This document shows, in pieces, positions 1-9,179 of a DNA stretch of 64,000 nt. The DNA comes from Lysobacter sp. CFH 32150. Lineage in GTDB: Bacteria > Pseudomonadota > Gammaproteobacteria > Xanthomonadales > Xanthomonadaceae. The stretch covers positions 62,001 to 126,000 of the forward strand of contig NZ_JALDWJ010000009.1 in assembly GCF_022758295.1 (NCBI RefSeq), in the 5' to 3' direction. Numbering within the stretch: the stretch's first letter is position 1; each line of letters opens with the position of its first letter. Position numbers and translations under genes: made by a program. The notes under the pieces are model-generated. The model was not told where the DNA came from, did not search any database, and worked only from the letters and a program-made list of their open reading frames with translations.

Positions 1-660
1 GGCTTCGACGCGCTCGGCGACGTCGTCCTTGTACTGGCTCGGATCGAAGGTGCTGCTGCTCTGCGCATCGATCAACTGCTGCGCGAGTTTCAATTCCGCC
101 GGCTTGACGTCGGTCTTGGGGATGTCGATCTCGCTGATCGCGCGCACTTCGCTGTCGTACAGCAGCTGCTGCATGACCAGGCCGTCCTCGACCGGGCGGA
201 TCATCACGATGTAGGACTTGCCGCGCGCGGCCCAGTGGCCGATCGCGCAGCGGCCCGATTCGCGCAACGCCTTCGCCAGCAGCGCATAGGGTTTGGCGCC
301 GCCCTTGTCCGGGGCGAGGTAGTAGGCCTTGTCGAAGTACACCGGATCGATCGCGCTGATCGGCACGAACTCGGTGATGTCGGCGCTGTGCGTACCGGTT
401 TCTTCGAGCGCCTTCAGTTCCTCCGGCGTGAACATCACGTACTGGTCCTTGGCGAACTCGTAGCCCTTGACCATGTCCTCGCGCGAGATCGGGATGTTCT
501 CCCGCGCGCAGAAGTACTGCTGCTTCACCCGCGACCCGCAGGCCTTGTGCAGGAAGTTGAAGGCAATGCCGCCCTTGGACTCGGTGGCGGAATAGAGCTT
601 GACCGGGATGGCCACCAGGCCGAATGAGACGGTCAGCGATGCGATCGAACGTGCAGCCAT
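1..660 (-). CDS. ku: Non-homologous end-joining protein Ku (3' end outside window)
   Basis: Bacterial Ku is a homodimeric ring that binds double-strand DNA ends and recruits LigD. The reverse-strand frame is open from the ATG at 660 to the window edge (220 codons) and begins MAARSIASLTVSFGLVAIPV, the usual Ku N-terminus. Further on it carries the Ku-core segments 'ITREDxxKGYEF'-like (here ISREDMVKGYEFAKDQYV) and PVYFDKAYYLAPDKG. The C-terminal part lies beyond base 1. The start is 18 bases after the ligD stop, so ligD and ku are probably co-transcribed with ligD first. Family assignment is certain; length and C-terminal tail cannot be judged. Confidence 0.96.
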   Translation of the reverse strand, partial: MAARSIASLTVSFGLVAIPVKLYSATESKGGIAFNFLHKACGSRVKQQYFCARENIPISREDMVKGYEFAKDQYVMFTPEELKALEETGTHSADITEFVPISAIDPVYFDKAYYLAPDKGGAKPYALLAKALRESGRCAIGHWAARGKSYIVMIRPVEDGLVMQQLLYDSEVRAISEIDIPKTDVKPAELKLAQQLIDAQSSSTFDPSQYKDDVAERVEA

Positions 661-678
661 GACTGCTTCTCCGATGGT

Positions 679-3465
679 TCAGGCCTTGCCGCCCTTCAGG
701 GCTCGCGCCAGGTCCTGCTTGTGTTTGAGGGCATCGCTCCAGCGATCGCCCGTGCGGGAGAGCCGCTTTATCACATTCGTCATGCGGAAGTCGAGTGGAT
801 GGGCCTTGGCCAGCTCATCCCAGTCCAGCGGCATCGACACCGGCGCCCCGGGTGCGCCGCGCGGGGAATAAGCCACGTTCAAGGTCTTCCCGCGCACGTT
901 CATGTTGTGGTCCATGAAGATCTTGCCGGTGCGCTTGGGCACGCTCCACTCCATGGTGATGTCCTTAGGGTGCAGGCGCATCAGGTGCCGGCTGACCAGT
1001 TCGGACACATGGCGCGCCTCGTCGAAATCGAGCGTGCGCTTGATCGGGACGAACACGTGCAGGCCGGTCTTGCCCGATGTCTTGACGATGGGTTCCAGTT
1101 TCATGCCTTGCAGCAGTTCCCGCAGGGCAAAAGCAATGTCCTTGCCCTTTTCGAACGCGACCGTGTTGAGCTCCGGTTCCGCACCTTTCGCTTCCTTGCC
1201 GGAGTAGATGTAGGGATCGATGTCGAACACGACGTAATCGGGATAGTTCAGCACCGAGGCTTCCAGCGACTCGATCGAACTCGAATAGTCGGTGGACTTC
1301 GACTTCGCATCGGGGCCGGGTTTCGCGCGCGAATGCCAGACATGGAATTCGAGCGTCCCTGACTGCGCCAGCCACAGCAGCGAGGGCAGGTTGTTGCACA
1401 GCAGGTACTCGTGGCGTTCGTCCTTGTGTTCCGAGAACACGGTGACGGTCTCGGTGAATGCCGGGCGTTCCTGCGTCCAGTGTTTCTGGAAGAAACGTTG
1501 TCCATCGATGCCGTCCGGCATGCGGATCATGGTGAGCGGGCGGTCGGCCAGGTGCGGCAGCATCAGCGGCGACACCTGCGCGAGATAGCGCAGCAGGTCG
1601 CGCTTGGTCAGCGCGGGTTGCTGCAAGGCTTCGTCGGCGGGCCAGTAGACGCGATCGAGGTTGCTGAGGCGGATGCTGTGCTGGCCGACAGCGAGTTCGA
1701 TGGCCTTCTTCGTGTTGTCGAGTTGGGCAAGGACTTCGTCGATTTCCTTCGTGCCGGGGGCTGCCTTCTTGCTCTTTTTCTGTTCGTCATTCGCGGGCAG
1801 TGGAGCTGCCTGCTTTGTTTTCAAGGCACTGGATCCCTGCTTCCGCAGGGATGACGATGACGTACTCGAAGGTTTATGGCTCTCGATGCGGTGCACGGTC
1901 TTCGGATCGACGTCGTCGCGCAGCCTCAGGAAGATCGGTGCGCGCAGGGATCCGTCTTCCGTCCATTGCTGGAAATTCACTTCGACAACCAATTCTGGCT
2001 TCACCCAGGTGACGGGCCCGTTGACTACGGGTTTTTCGATGAATGGGCAGGTACGCGCAGTCAGCGGCTCGAGGCGCGCCTGCACCTGCGCCAGCGTGCG
2101 ATCGTCAAAGCCGGAACCAACGTGCGAGGCATAACGCAGGCCATCCTTGTCCCAGTAGCCGATCAGCAGCGAACCGAGCGACCCGCGCGAGCCCTTGCCC
2201 TTGGTGTAGCCACCGATGACGAAATCCGCGCTGTGCGTCGGCTTGACCTTCAACCACGACGTAGAGCGACGACCCGCCTGATACGTGCTGTCCTTGCGCT
2301 TGCCGATCACGCCTTCGAAGCCGCTGGCGAGTGCCGCCGAGTGCAGCGCCACGCCATCGTCCGCCGCATGCACGAGTTGCACGAGCGGCGAGGGCAGCAG
2401 GCATTGCGCGAGGTAGCGCCGCCGATCGCGATACGGCGTCTTGCGTAGATCGATACCTTCGAAATGCAGCAGGTCGAATGCGTAGAAGAGGGTGGGCGAG
2501 TTCTTGTCGGCTGCGGTGATGTCGCGTTCCGTCTTCAGCTGGAAGCGATTCTGCAGCGCGTTGAACGACGGCTTTCCGCTCGCGTCGAACGCGACGATTT
2601 CGCCATCGATGATCATGCCGCTGGTGGCTTGCTGGCGCAGCTCCGCCGCCAGTTTCGGGAATGTCTTGGCCAGCTCGAGGCCGCGGCGCGAGCGCAGCTT
2701 CACACCATCCTCGTCGATGAAGGCGAGCACGCGGTAACCGTCGAGCTTCGGCTCCCACATCCAGTCCGCGTGGTTGAACGGAGCATCGGCGACCTCTGCC
2801 AGCATGGGCTCGAGCTTCGTTGGCATCGCGGTGATGTCGCCGGTAGGGACGAGTTGCGCCGCCGGCATCTGGTGCACGGGCACGACCTTGAGGTCCTTCA
2901 CTGCGACGCCGGACAGCACGGAACGATTCCGCACAGTGACATTGGTGGACGTCACGAAGCGGTCCTTGTGCTTGATCAGCAGCCAGGTCTTCGCGTCCTT
3001 GGTGCGCACCAGCGCGAACGAGCCCTTCAGCTTTTCGCCGCGCAACTGGATGCTGAGCTTGCCGGCGGCGATGCCATCGCGAACCCTGCGCTCGGCTTCG
3101 GCTCGGTCATGGAACCAGATGCCGCCTTCGTCGGGACTATAGACGCCGCAGTCCCACACGATCACTTCGCCCGCGCCGTATTGGCCGGGTGGGATCACGC
3201 CTTCGAACGAGCCGTAGTCGTAAGGGTGATCTTCCACGTAGACCGCGAGGCGTTTGTCGTTCGGGTCGAGTGAAGGCCCTTTGGGCACGGCCCAGGACTT
3301 CAACACGCCATCGCATTCGAGCCGGAAGTCGTAATGCAGCTGCCGCGCCGAATGTTGCTGGACGACGAAGAGCAAGGGCCCGCTGCCGCCTTCCGGCACG
3401 GACGGCGCCGGTTCGGGGGTGGCTTCGAAGCGGCGCTTGGCGGAATATTCGCTGAGCTTCGCCAT
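679..3465 (-). CDS. ligD: ATP-dependent DNA ligase D (multidomain NHEJ enzyme)
   Basis: LigD trims, fills and seals DNA ends brought together by Ku. The 928-residue protein has the order 3'-phosphoesterase (about 25-185, with HYDFRLECDG and DHPYDYGSFEG), ATP-dependent ligase (about 225-525, nucleotidyl lysine near residue 240 in EPKLDGYR), a Ser/Lys-rich linker (about 528-590), then primase-polymerase (about 590-880). This PE-LIG-POL order is that of Pseudomonas LigD, not the mycobacterial POL-PE-LIG order. I chose the ATG at 3465 (MAKLSEYSAKRRF); the frame stays open to 3507 but that would overlap the divergent gene at 3498. The linker includes a translated palindromic repeat (see repeat entry at 1833). 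Followed directly by ku. Confidence 0.96.
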   Translation of the reverse strand: MAKLSEYSAKRRFEATPEPAPSVPEGGSGPLLFVVQQHSARQLHYDFRLECDGVLKSWAVPKGPSLDPNDKRLAVYVEDHPYDYGSFEGVIPPGQYGAGEVIVWDCGVYSPDEGGIWFHDRAEAERRVRDGIAAGKLSIQLRGEKLKGSFALVRTKDAKTWLLIKHKDRFVTSTNVTVRNRSVLSGVAVKDLKVVPVHQMPAAQLVPTGDITAMPTKLEPMLAEVADAPFNHADWMWEPKLDGYRVLAFIDEDGVKLRSRRGLELAKTFPKLAAELRQQATSGMIIDGEIVAFDASGKPSFNALQNRFQLKTERDITAADKNSPTLFYAFDLLHFEGIDLRKTPYRDRRRYLAQCLLPSPLVQLVHAADDGVALHSAALASGFEGVIGKRKDSTYQAGRRSTSWLKVKPTHSADFVIGGYTKGKGSRGSLGSLLIGYWDKDGLRYASHVGSGFDDRTLAQVQARLEPLTARTCPFIEKPVVNGPVTWVKPELVVEVNFQQWTEDGSLRAPIFLRLRDDVDPKTVHRIESHKPSSTSSSSLRKQGSSALKTKQAAPLPANDEQKKSKKAAPGTKEIDEVLAQLDNTKKAIELAVGQHSIRLSNLDRVYWPADEALQQPALTKRDLLRYLAQVSPLMLPHLADRPLTMIRMPDGIDGQRFFQKHWTQERPAFTETVTVFSEHKDERHEYLLCNNLPSLLWLAQSGTLEFHVWHSRAKPGPDAKSKSTDYSSSIESLEASVLNYPDYVVFDIDPYIYSGKEAKGAEPELNTVAFEKGKDIAFALRELLQGMKLEPIVKTSGKTGLHVFVPIKRTLDFDEARHVSELVSRHLMRLHPKDITMEWSVPKRTGKIFMDHNMNVRGKTLNVAYSPRGAPGAPVSMPLDWDELAKAHPLDFRMTNVIKRLSRTGDRWSDALKHKQDLARALKGGKA
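1833..1852. repeat. Palindromic repeat inside the ligD linker
   Basis: A perfect 8-bp inverted repeat (atccctgc, loop ttcc, gcagggat) sits within a stretch resembling the dispersed 'GGATCCCTGCTTTCGCAGGGATGACG'-type repeat seen in many proteobacterial genomes. It is read in frame as part of SSSSLRKQGSSALK in the linker between ligase and polymerase domains. Confidence 0.6.
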
Positions 3466-3497
3466 GTCGGTATTTACCTGGACACAGGGCCGGACCA

Positions 3498-4205
3498 ATG
3501 ACAGCACGACTGTTGGCAGGTGCGAGCGGCTATTCCTATAAGGAATGGCAGGGCAGCTTCTATCCCGAAAAGATAAAGCCGGACGCCATGCTCGCCTGGT
3601 ACGCCGAACGCCTGCCCACGGTCGAGATCAACAATACCTTCTACCAGATGCCCAAGGCGTCGGTGCTGGAACACTGGGCGGCAGCGACACCAGAGCACTT
3701 CCGCTTCGCGATCAAGGCCTCGCGGCGCATCACCCACGATGCACGCCTGAAGGCGGATGCCGCGGCCGATTCGGTCGCTTACCTCTATCGCACGCTTGAA
3801 ACGCTCGGTGCCAAGCGCGGCCCGGTGTTGTTCCAGTTGCCGCCGTTCCTGAAGAAGGACCTGCCGCGCCTCACCGACTTCCTGCAGGTGCTGCCTGGCG
3901 ATCATCGCGCCGCGTTCGAGTTCCGCCATGACAGCTGGTTCGACGACGACGTCTACGCCGCGCTCAAGGCGGCAGGCGCCGCGTTGTGCTTGTCCGAGCG
4001 CGAGAACGATGCGCCGCCGCCGCTGGTCGAAACCGCACCGTGGGGTTATGTGCGCCTGCGCCTGGAAGAGTATTCCGACGATGCGCTTGCGCAGTGGGGG
4101 CAGCGACTGCTGGCGACTACGTGGCAGGACATCCACGTGTATTTCATGCATGAGCCAACTGCGCCGGGTTACGCGCAGTCCCTGTTGCGGTTCGGCGCGT
4201 TGTAG
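3498..4205 (+). CDS. DUF72 (YecE-like) family protein
   Basis: A 235-residue protein of the DUF72 family, which folds as a TIM barrel and whose biochemical role is not settled. Family hallmarks are visible: GASGYSYKEWQGSFYPEK at the N-terminus, YAERLPTVEINNTFYQMP, FRFAIKASRRITH, and the later AFEFRHDSWFDDDVY. Length fits the family. It is transcribed divergently from ligD across only 32 bases, so the two promoters must overlap; that arrangement hints at, but does not prove, a link to DNA repair. An alpha/beta hydrolase gene follows after 8 bases and is probably in the same transcript. Confidence 0.88.
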   Translation: MTARLLAGASGYSYKEWQGSFYPEKIKPDAMLAWYAERLPTVEINNTFYQMPKASVLEHWAAATPEHFRFAIKASRRITHDARLKADAAADSVAYLYRTLETLGAKRGPVLFQLPPFLKKDLPRLTDFLQVLPGDHRAAFEFRHDSWFDDDVYAALKAAGAALCLSERENDAPPPLVETAPWGYVRLRLEEYSDDALAQWGQRLLATTWQDIHVYFMHEPTAPGYAQSLLRFGAL

Positions 4206-4213
4206 GTCACGAC

Positions 4214-6123
<1,910 letters not shown>

Positions 6124-6146
6124 TAGCAGCGCACTGAAGGACGGAC

Positions 6147-6977
6147 ATGGAGAAGATCGAGTCGCACGCCTGTTTCGGCGGCGAGCAGCAAGTCTGGAAA
6201 CACCGTTCGAGCGCGCTCGATTGCGAAATGCGCGTGGGCGTCTACCTGCCGCCGCAAGCCGCGCACGGCTCGTGCCCGGTGCTGTACTGGTTGTCGGGGC
6301 TGACCTGTACCGAGCAGAACTTCATCACCAAGGCCGGCGCGCAGCGTTATGCCGCCGAGCACGGGATCATTGTCGTCGCACCGGATACCAGCCCGCGTGG
6401 CGATGGCGTGGCCGACGCCGAGGGGTACGACATCGGCTTGGGTGCCGCCTTCTATCTCAATGCCACGCAGGCGCCGTGGTCAGCGCATTACCGCATGTAC
6501 GACTACGTGGTCGACGAGTTGCCCGCGCTGATCGAAGCGAACTTCCCGGCCAGCAACGCACGCGCCATCAGTGGCCACTCCATGGGTGGCCATGGTGCAT
6601 TGGTGATCGCGTTGCGCAACCCGGGACGCTATCGCAGCGTGTCGGCGTTCGCCCCGATCGTGGCACCTGCACAGGTGCCATGGGGCGAGAAGGCATTTGC
6701 CGCTTATCTCGGCGACGATCGCGCCGCATGGCGGGCATGGGATGCCAGCGAACTGGTGCGCGGCGCGTCGGAACGCCTGCCGCTATTCGTCGACCAGGGT
6801 GAAGCCGACGATTTCCTGTCCACGCAACTCAAGCCGGAATTGCTCGAAGCCGCCTGCAAGCAGGCCAACCACCCGTTGCGCTTACGACGCCACCCCGGCT
6901 ACGACCACAGCTACTATTTCATTGCCAGTTTCATCGGCGAGCACTTCGCGCACCACGCGACTGCGTTGCGGAGGTGA
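6147..6977 (+). CDS. fghA: S-formylglutathione hydrolase
   Basis: Hydrolyses S-formylglutathione to formate and glutathione, the second step after frmA. The 276-residue esterase-D-type alpha/beta hydrolase shows [15 protein letters not shown] near residue 50, the nucleophile elbow [11 protein letters not shown] (Ser about 147), the acid in DQGEADDFL and the histidine in GYDHSYYFI. Length is normal for the family (about 275-285). It lies 23 bases downstream of frmA in an evident operon and converges on the MocR-type gene with 43 bases between stops. Confidence 0.96.
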   Translation: MEKIESHACFGGEQQVWKHRSSALDCEMRVGVYLPPQAAHGSCPVLYWLSGLTCTEQNFITKAGAQRYAAEHGIIVVAPDTSPRGDGVADAEGYDIGLGAAFYLNATQAPWSAHYRMYDYVVDELPALIEANFPASNARAISGHSMGGHGALVIALRNPGRYRSVSAFAPIVAPAQVPWGEKAFAAYLGDDRAAWRAWDASELVRGASERLPLFVDQGEADDFLSTQLKPELLEAACKQANHPLRLRRHPGYDHSYYFIASFIGEHFAHHATALRR

Positions 6978-7020
6978 TGTGGTATCAACATCTCCTCCAG
7001 CACGGCCCCGCAAGTTTTGC

Positions 7021-8454
7021 TCAGAACCCCATCTGATCGAGGCAGCGGACGAACAACGGCACCGCCTCACGTATTTCCGCGGTCGACAGGCCCGCGTACT
7101 TCAGCAGCATGCCGGCGCGGTCGGGCGGGTCCATGTATTCGGGTGCGATAGGCGGGATGCCGAGGCCCGCCGCGCGGGCGCGAACGAGGAATGCCTCGCC
7201 CTGCTGCCTTGATTTTCCGCGTAGCCACACCAGCAAATGCATCCCGGCGTGCGAGTCCGCGATCTCGAGTCGGTCCCCGGCATGCTGGCGCAGGCCGTCG
7301 ATCAATGCCGTCCGTCGCTCCTGCAATGCTTTCGCGCTGCGCCGCATGTGCCGCTCGAATCCGCCGGTGGCAATGAAGTTGGCGAGGGCCGCCTGTTCGA
7401 TTGCGGGCGAACTGAAGTCGTTGAGCCACTTCGCGGCGACGAAGTCCTGCCGCAGGCTCGGTGGCATCACCAGGTAACCCAGGCGGAGTGCCGGGAACAT
7501 CGCCTTCGAGAACGTGCCGGAATAGATGACCCGGTTTCCGCCGTCAAGCGAACGCAGCGCCGGGATCGGCTTGGTGTCATAGCGGAACTCTCCGTCGTAG
7601 TCATCCTCGAAGACCCAGCAGCGATGGCGTTCGGCGTACTCGAGCAGGGCGAGTCGGCGTGACATGGACATGATCGCGCCGCTCGGGAACTGGTGGGACG
7701 GCGTGACACACACCAGGCGCGGCGCTTCATCCGGAAGTGCACTGCAGCACAGGCCTTCCTGATCGACCGGCACGCCATGCAGCTGGGCGCCGTGGGCCTG
7801 CAGTACCTGCCGGGTCGCAAAGTACTGAGGCTCCTCGATTGCAACTTCATCGCCTTCGTCCAGCAATACGCGTGCGGTCAACGCGATGCCCTGCTGGGTT
7901 CCCGCGACCACCAGTACGTCATCGGGAGTGGCCTGGACGCCGCGCCGGCGCACCAGATAGTCACAGATGGCCTCGCGTAACTCGGGTAACCCCTGGGCTT
8001 CGGCATTGAAGGGCGAGGTGTAGGCAGCGGCACGTGCCAGTTCGCGCGCCCAGGCACTGGTCAATGCAGGATTGGTCAATGGCGTGCTGCAATCGAAGCT
8101 GTAGCGCACACCGCTGATGTGGTGACTCGGCAGGTTCGATTGGTTGTGGTACCTGCGCATGCGGCGCGAGTAACGTGACTGCGGCTCGAGTCGTTCGCGC
8201 GTGGCAGCAGGTGAGTCGATGCGCCTGGTCGCTGCCACGAAGTTGCCGGACGCAGCCCGTGATTCGATGAATCCTTCGGCACGCAACTGCTCATAGGCCG
8301 CCATCACCGTGTTGCGCGATATGCCGAGCTCATTCGCGAGCTGGCGCGAGGATGGCAGGCGCGATCCTCCGCCGATGCTCGCAACTAGGCGGTCGCGCAG
8401 TGCGCGGGTGAGCTGGGCATGCAATGGACCAAGACCGTCGAGTTCAAGGTGCAT
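7021..8454 (-). CDS. MocR/PdxR-type GntR regulator with aminotransferase domain
   Basis: A 477-residue transcription regulator of the MocR class: an N-terminal GntR winged helix (about 10-75, SRLPSSRQLANELGISRNTVMAAYEQLRAEGFI) fused to a fold-type I aminotransferase domain (about 110-470). The PLP lysine is in YSGTFSKAMFPALRLGY; FEDDYDGEFRY is the usual cofactor-binding segment. Family members sense PLP or amino-acid/amine ligands. I chose the ATG at 8454 (MHLELDGLGPLHAQL); an upstream ATG at 8547 adds a Cys-rich non-homologous stretch. No PLP-biosynthesis gene is adjacent. It faces the TonB-dependent receptor gene across a long intergenic region, so control of that receptor is possible but unproven. 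Confidence 0.92.
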   Translation of the reverse strand: MHLELDGLGPLHAQLTRALRDRLVASIGGGSRLPSSRQLANELGISRNTVMAAYEQLRAEGFIESRAASGNFVAATRRIDSPAATRERLEPQSRYSRRMRRYHNQSNLPSHHISGVRYSFDCSTPLTNPALTSAWARELARAAAYTSPFNAEAQGLPELREAICDYLVRRRGVQATPDDVLVVAGTQQGIALTARVLLDEGDEVAIEEPQYFATRQVLQAHGAQLHGVPVDQEGLCCSALPDEAPRLVCVTPSHQFPSGAIMSMSRRLALLEYAERHRCWVFEDDYDGEFRYDTKPIPALRSLDGGNRVIYSGTFSKAMFPALRLGYLVMPPSLRQDFVAAKWLNDFSSPAIEQAALANFIATGGFERHMRRSAKALQERRTALIDGLRQHAGDRLEIADSHAGMHLLVWLRGKSRQQGEAFLVRARAAGLGIPPIAPEYMDPPDRAGMLLKYAGLSTAEIREAVPLFVRCLDQMGF

Positions 8455-9179
8455 GGCAGGGTCCCAACGATTGGCACTCCGGAAAGACAGCGTGAGTCCG
8501 ATTGGGCAGTTGCATGCGCAACAACGGCACGTGCCGGCGACGCGCATGGTGCGTCACAGGGTTGGATCGATCATGGATTGAAATGTCGCGTCCCTCCACG
8601 GCGTGTCTTTGCATCAATGGCCTGAACCAGTGGCGGATGCATAACCCGTGCCATCCACGAACGCCTTGATGTAGCTCGGACAGGCATGTCCACGAGTGTC
8701 CGCCCGGACACTCCAAAGTGTCCGGGCGGACACTCAATGCGATGTTGAAATAGGTACCCGATACGCATGCATGCAATACGACTGCATGCAATGCGACGTC
8801 GGCCACATCGGCGCCACTGGTCCCAATGAAAGTCGTCCAACTGGACCTAGCCTGCGGGATCGCATCGTCCTATGGCCGCGGAACAGAAGCGCGCGTGCGA
8901 ATGACGATCACTGACGATGCCTGCGCATGGATACGTTGCGCAGGCCGACGTTTCCGGGACAAACGCCAATCAGCAATCGACTGACCACCGCTGCGGCATG
9001 TCCAGCGCGTGCCGAGCGTTCTTCGCAGATCCGGACACGCAACTGGATCCGATGTAAGCACCAGGCCTGGTTCTAGCTGCGTCTTCGCTTCCCAAATAGT
9101 TTGGTTTTCGTTACGCGCGGCGCAATCGGCGTCGCTAAGCGTGACCCATCACCACCATGCTCCGGGGAATCCATCCATC
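8455..9179. promoter_or_regulatory. Long intergenic region between MocR regulator and TonB receptor
   Basis: These 725 bases contain no convincing gene. They hold the nested palindrome at 8694-8735 and, at about 8767-8796, an imperfect tandem copy of a gcatgcaat-rich 15-mer. Promoters for both divergent genes must lie here, but I cannot place -35/-10 boxes with confidence. Confidence 0.55.
8694..8735. promoter_or_regulatory. Perfect nested palindrome, candidate operator
   Basis: Two 19-base arms (GAGTGTCCGCCCGGACACT at 8694-8712 and its exact reverse complement at 8717-8735) are separated by ccaa. Each arm is itself a palindrome, agtgtccg-cc-cggacact. The layout looks like two identical dimer sites side by side, or a strong cruciform/hairpin. 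It is about 240 bases upstream of the MocR start and 445 upstream of the receptor start. Confidence 0.7.

Noticed and set aside
8767-8796. Near-tandem gcatgcaat 15-mers considered as a CRISPR or iteron array.
   Set aside because: Only two imperfect units without spacers; too short to support either.
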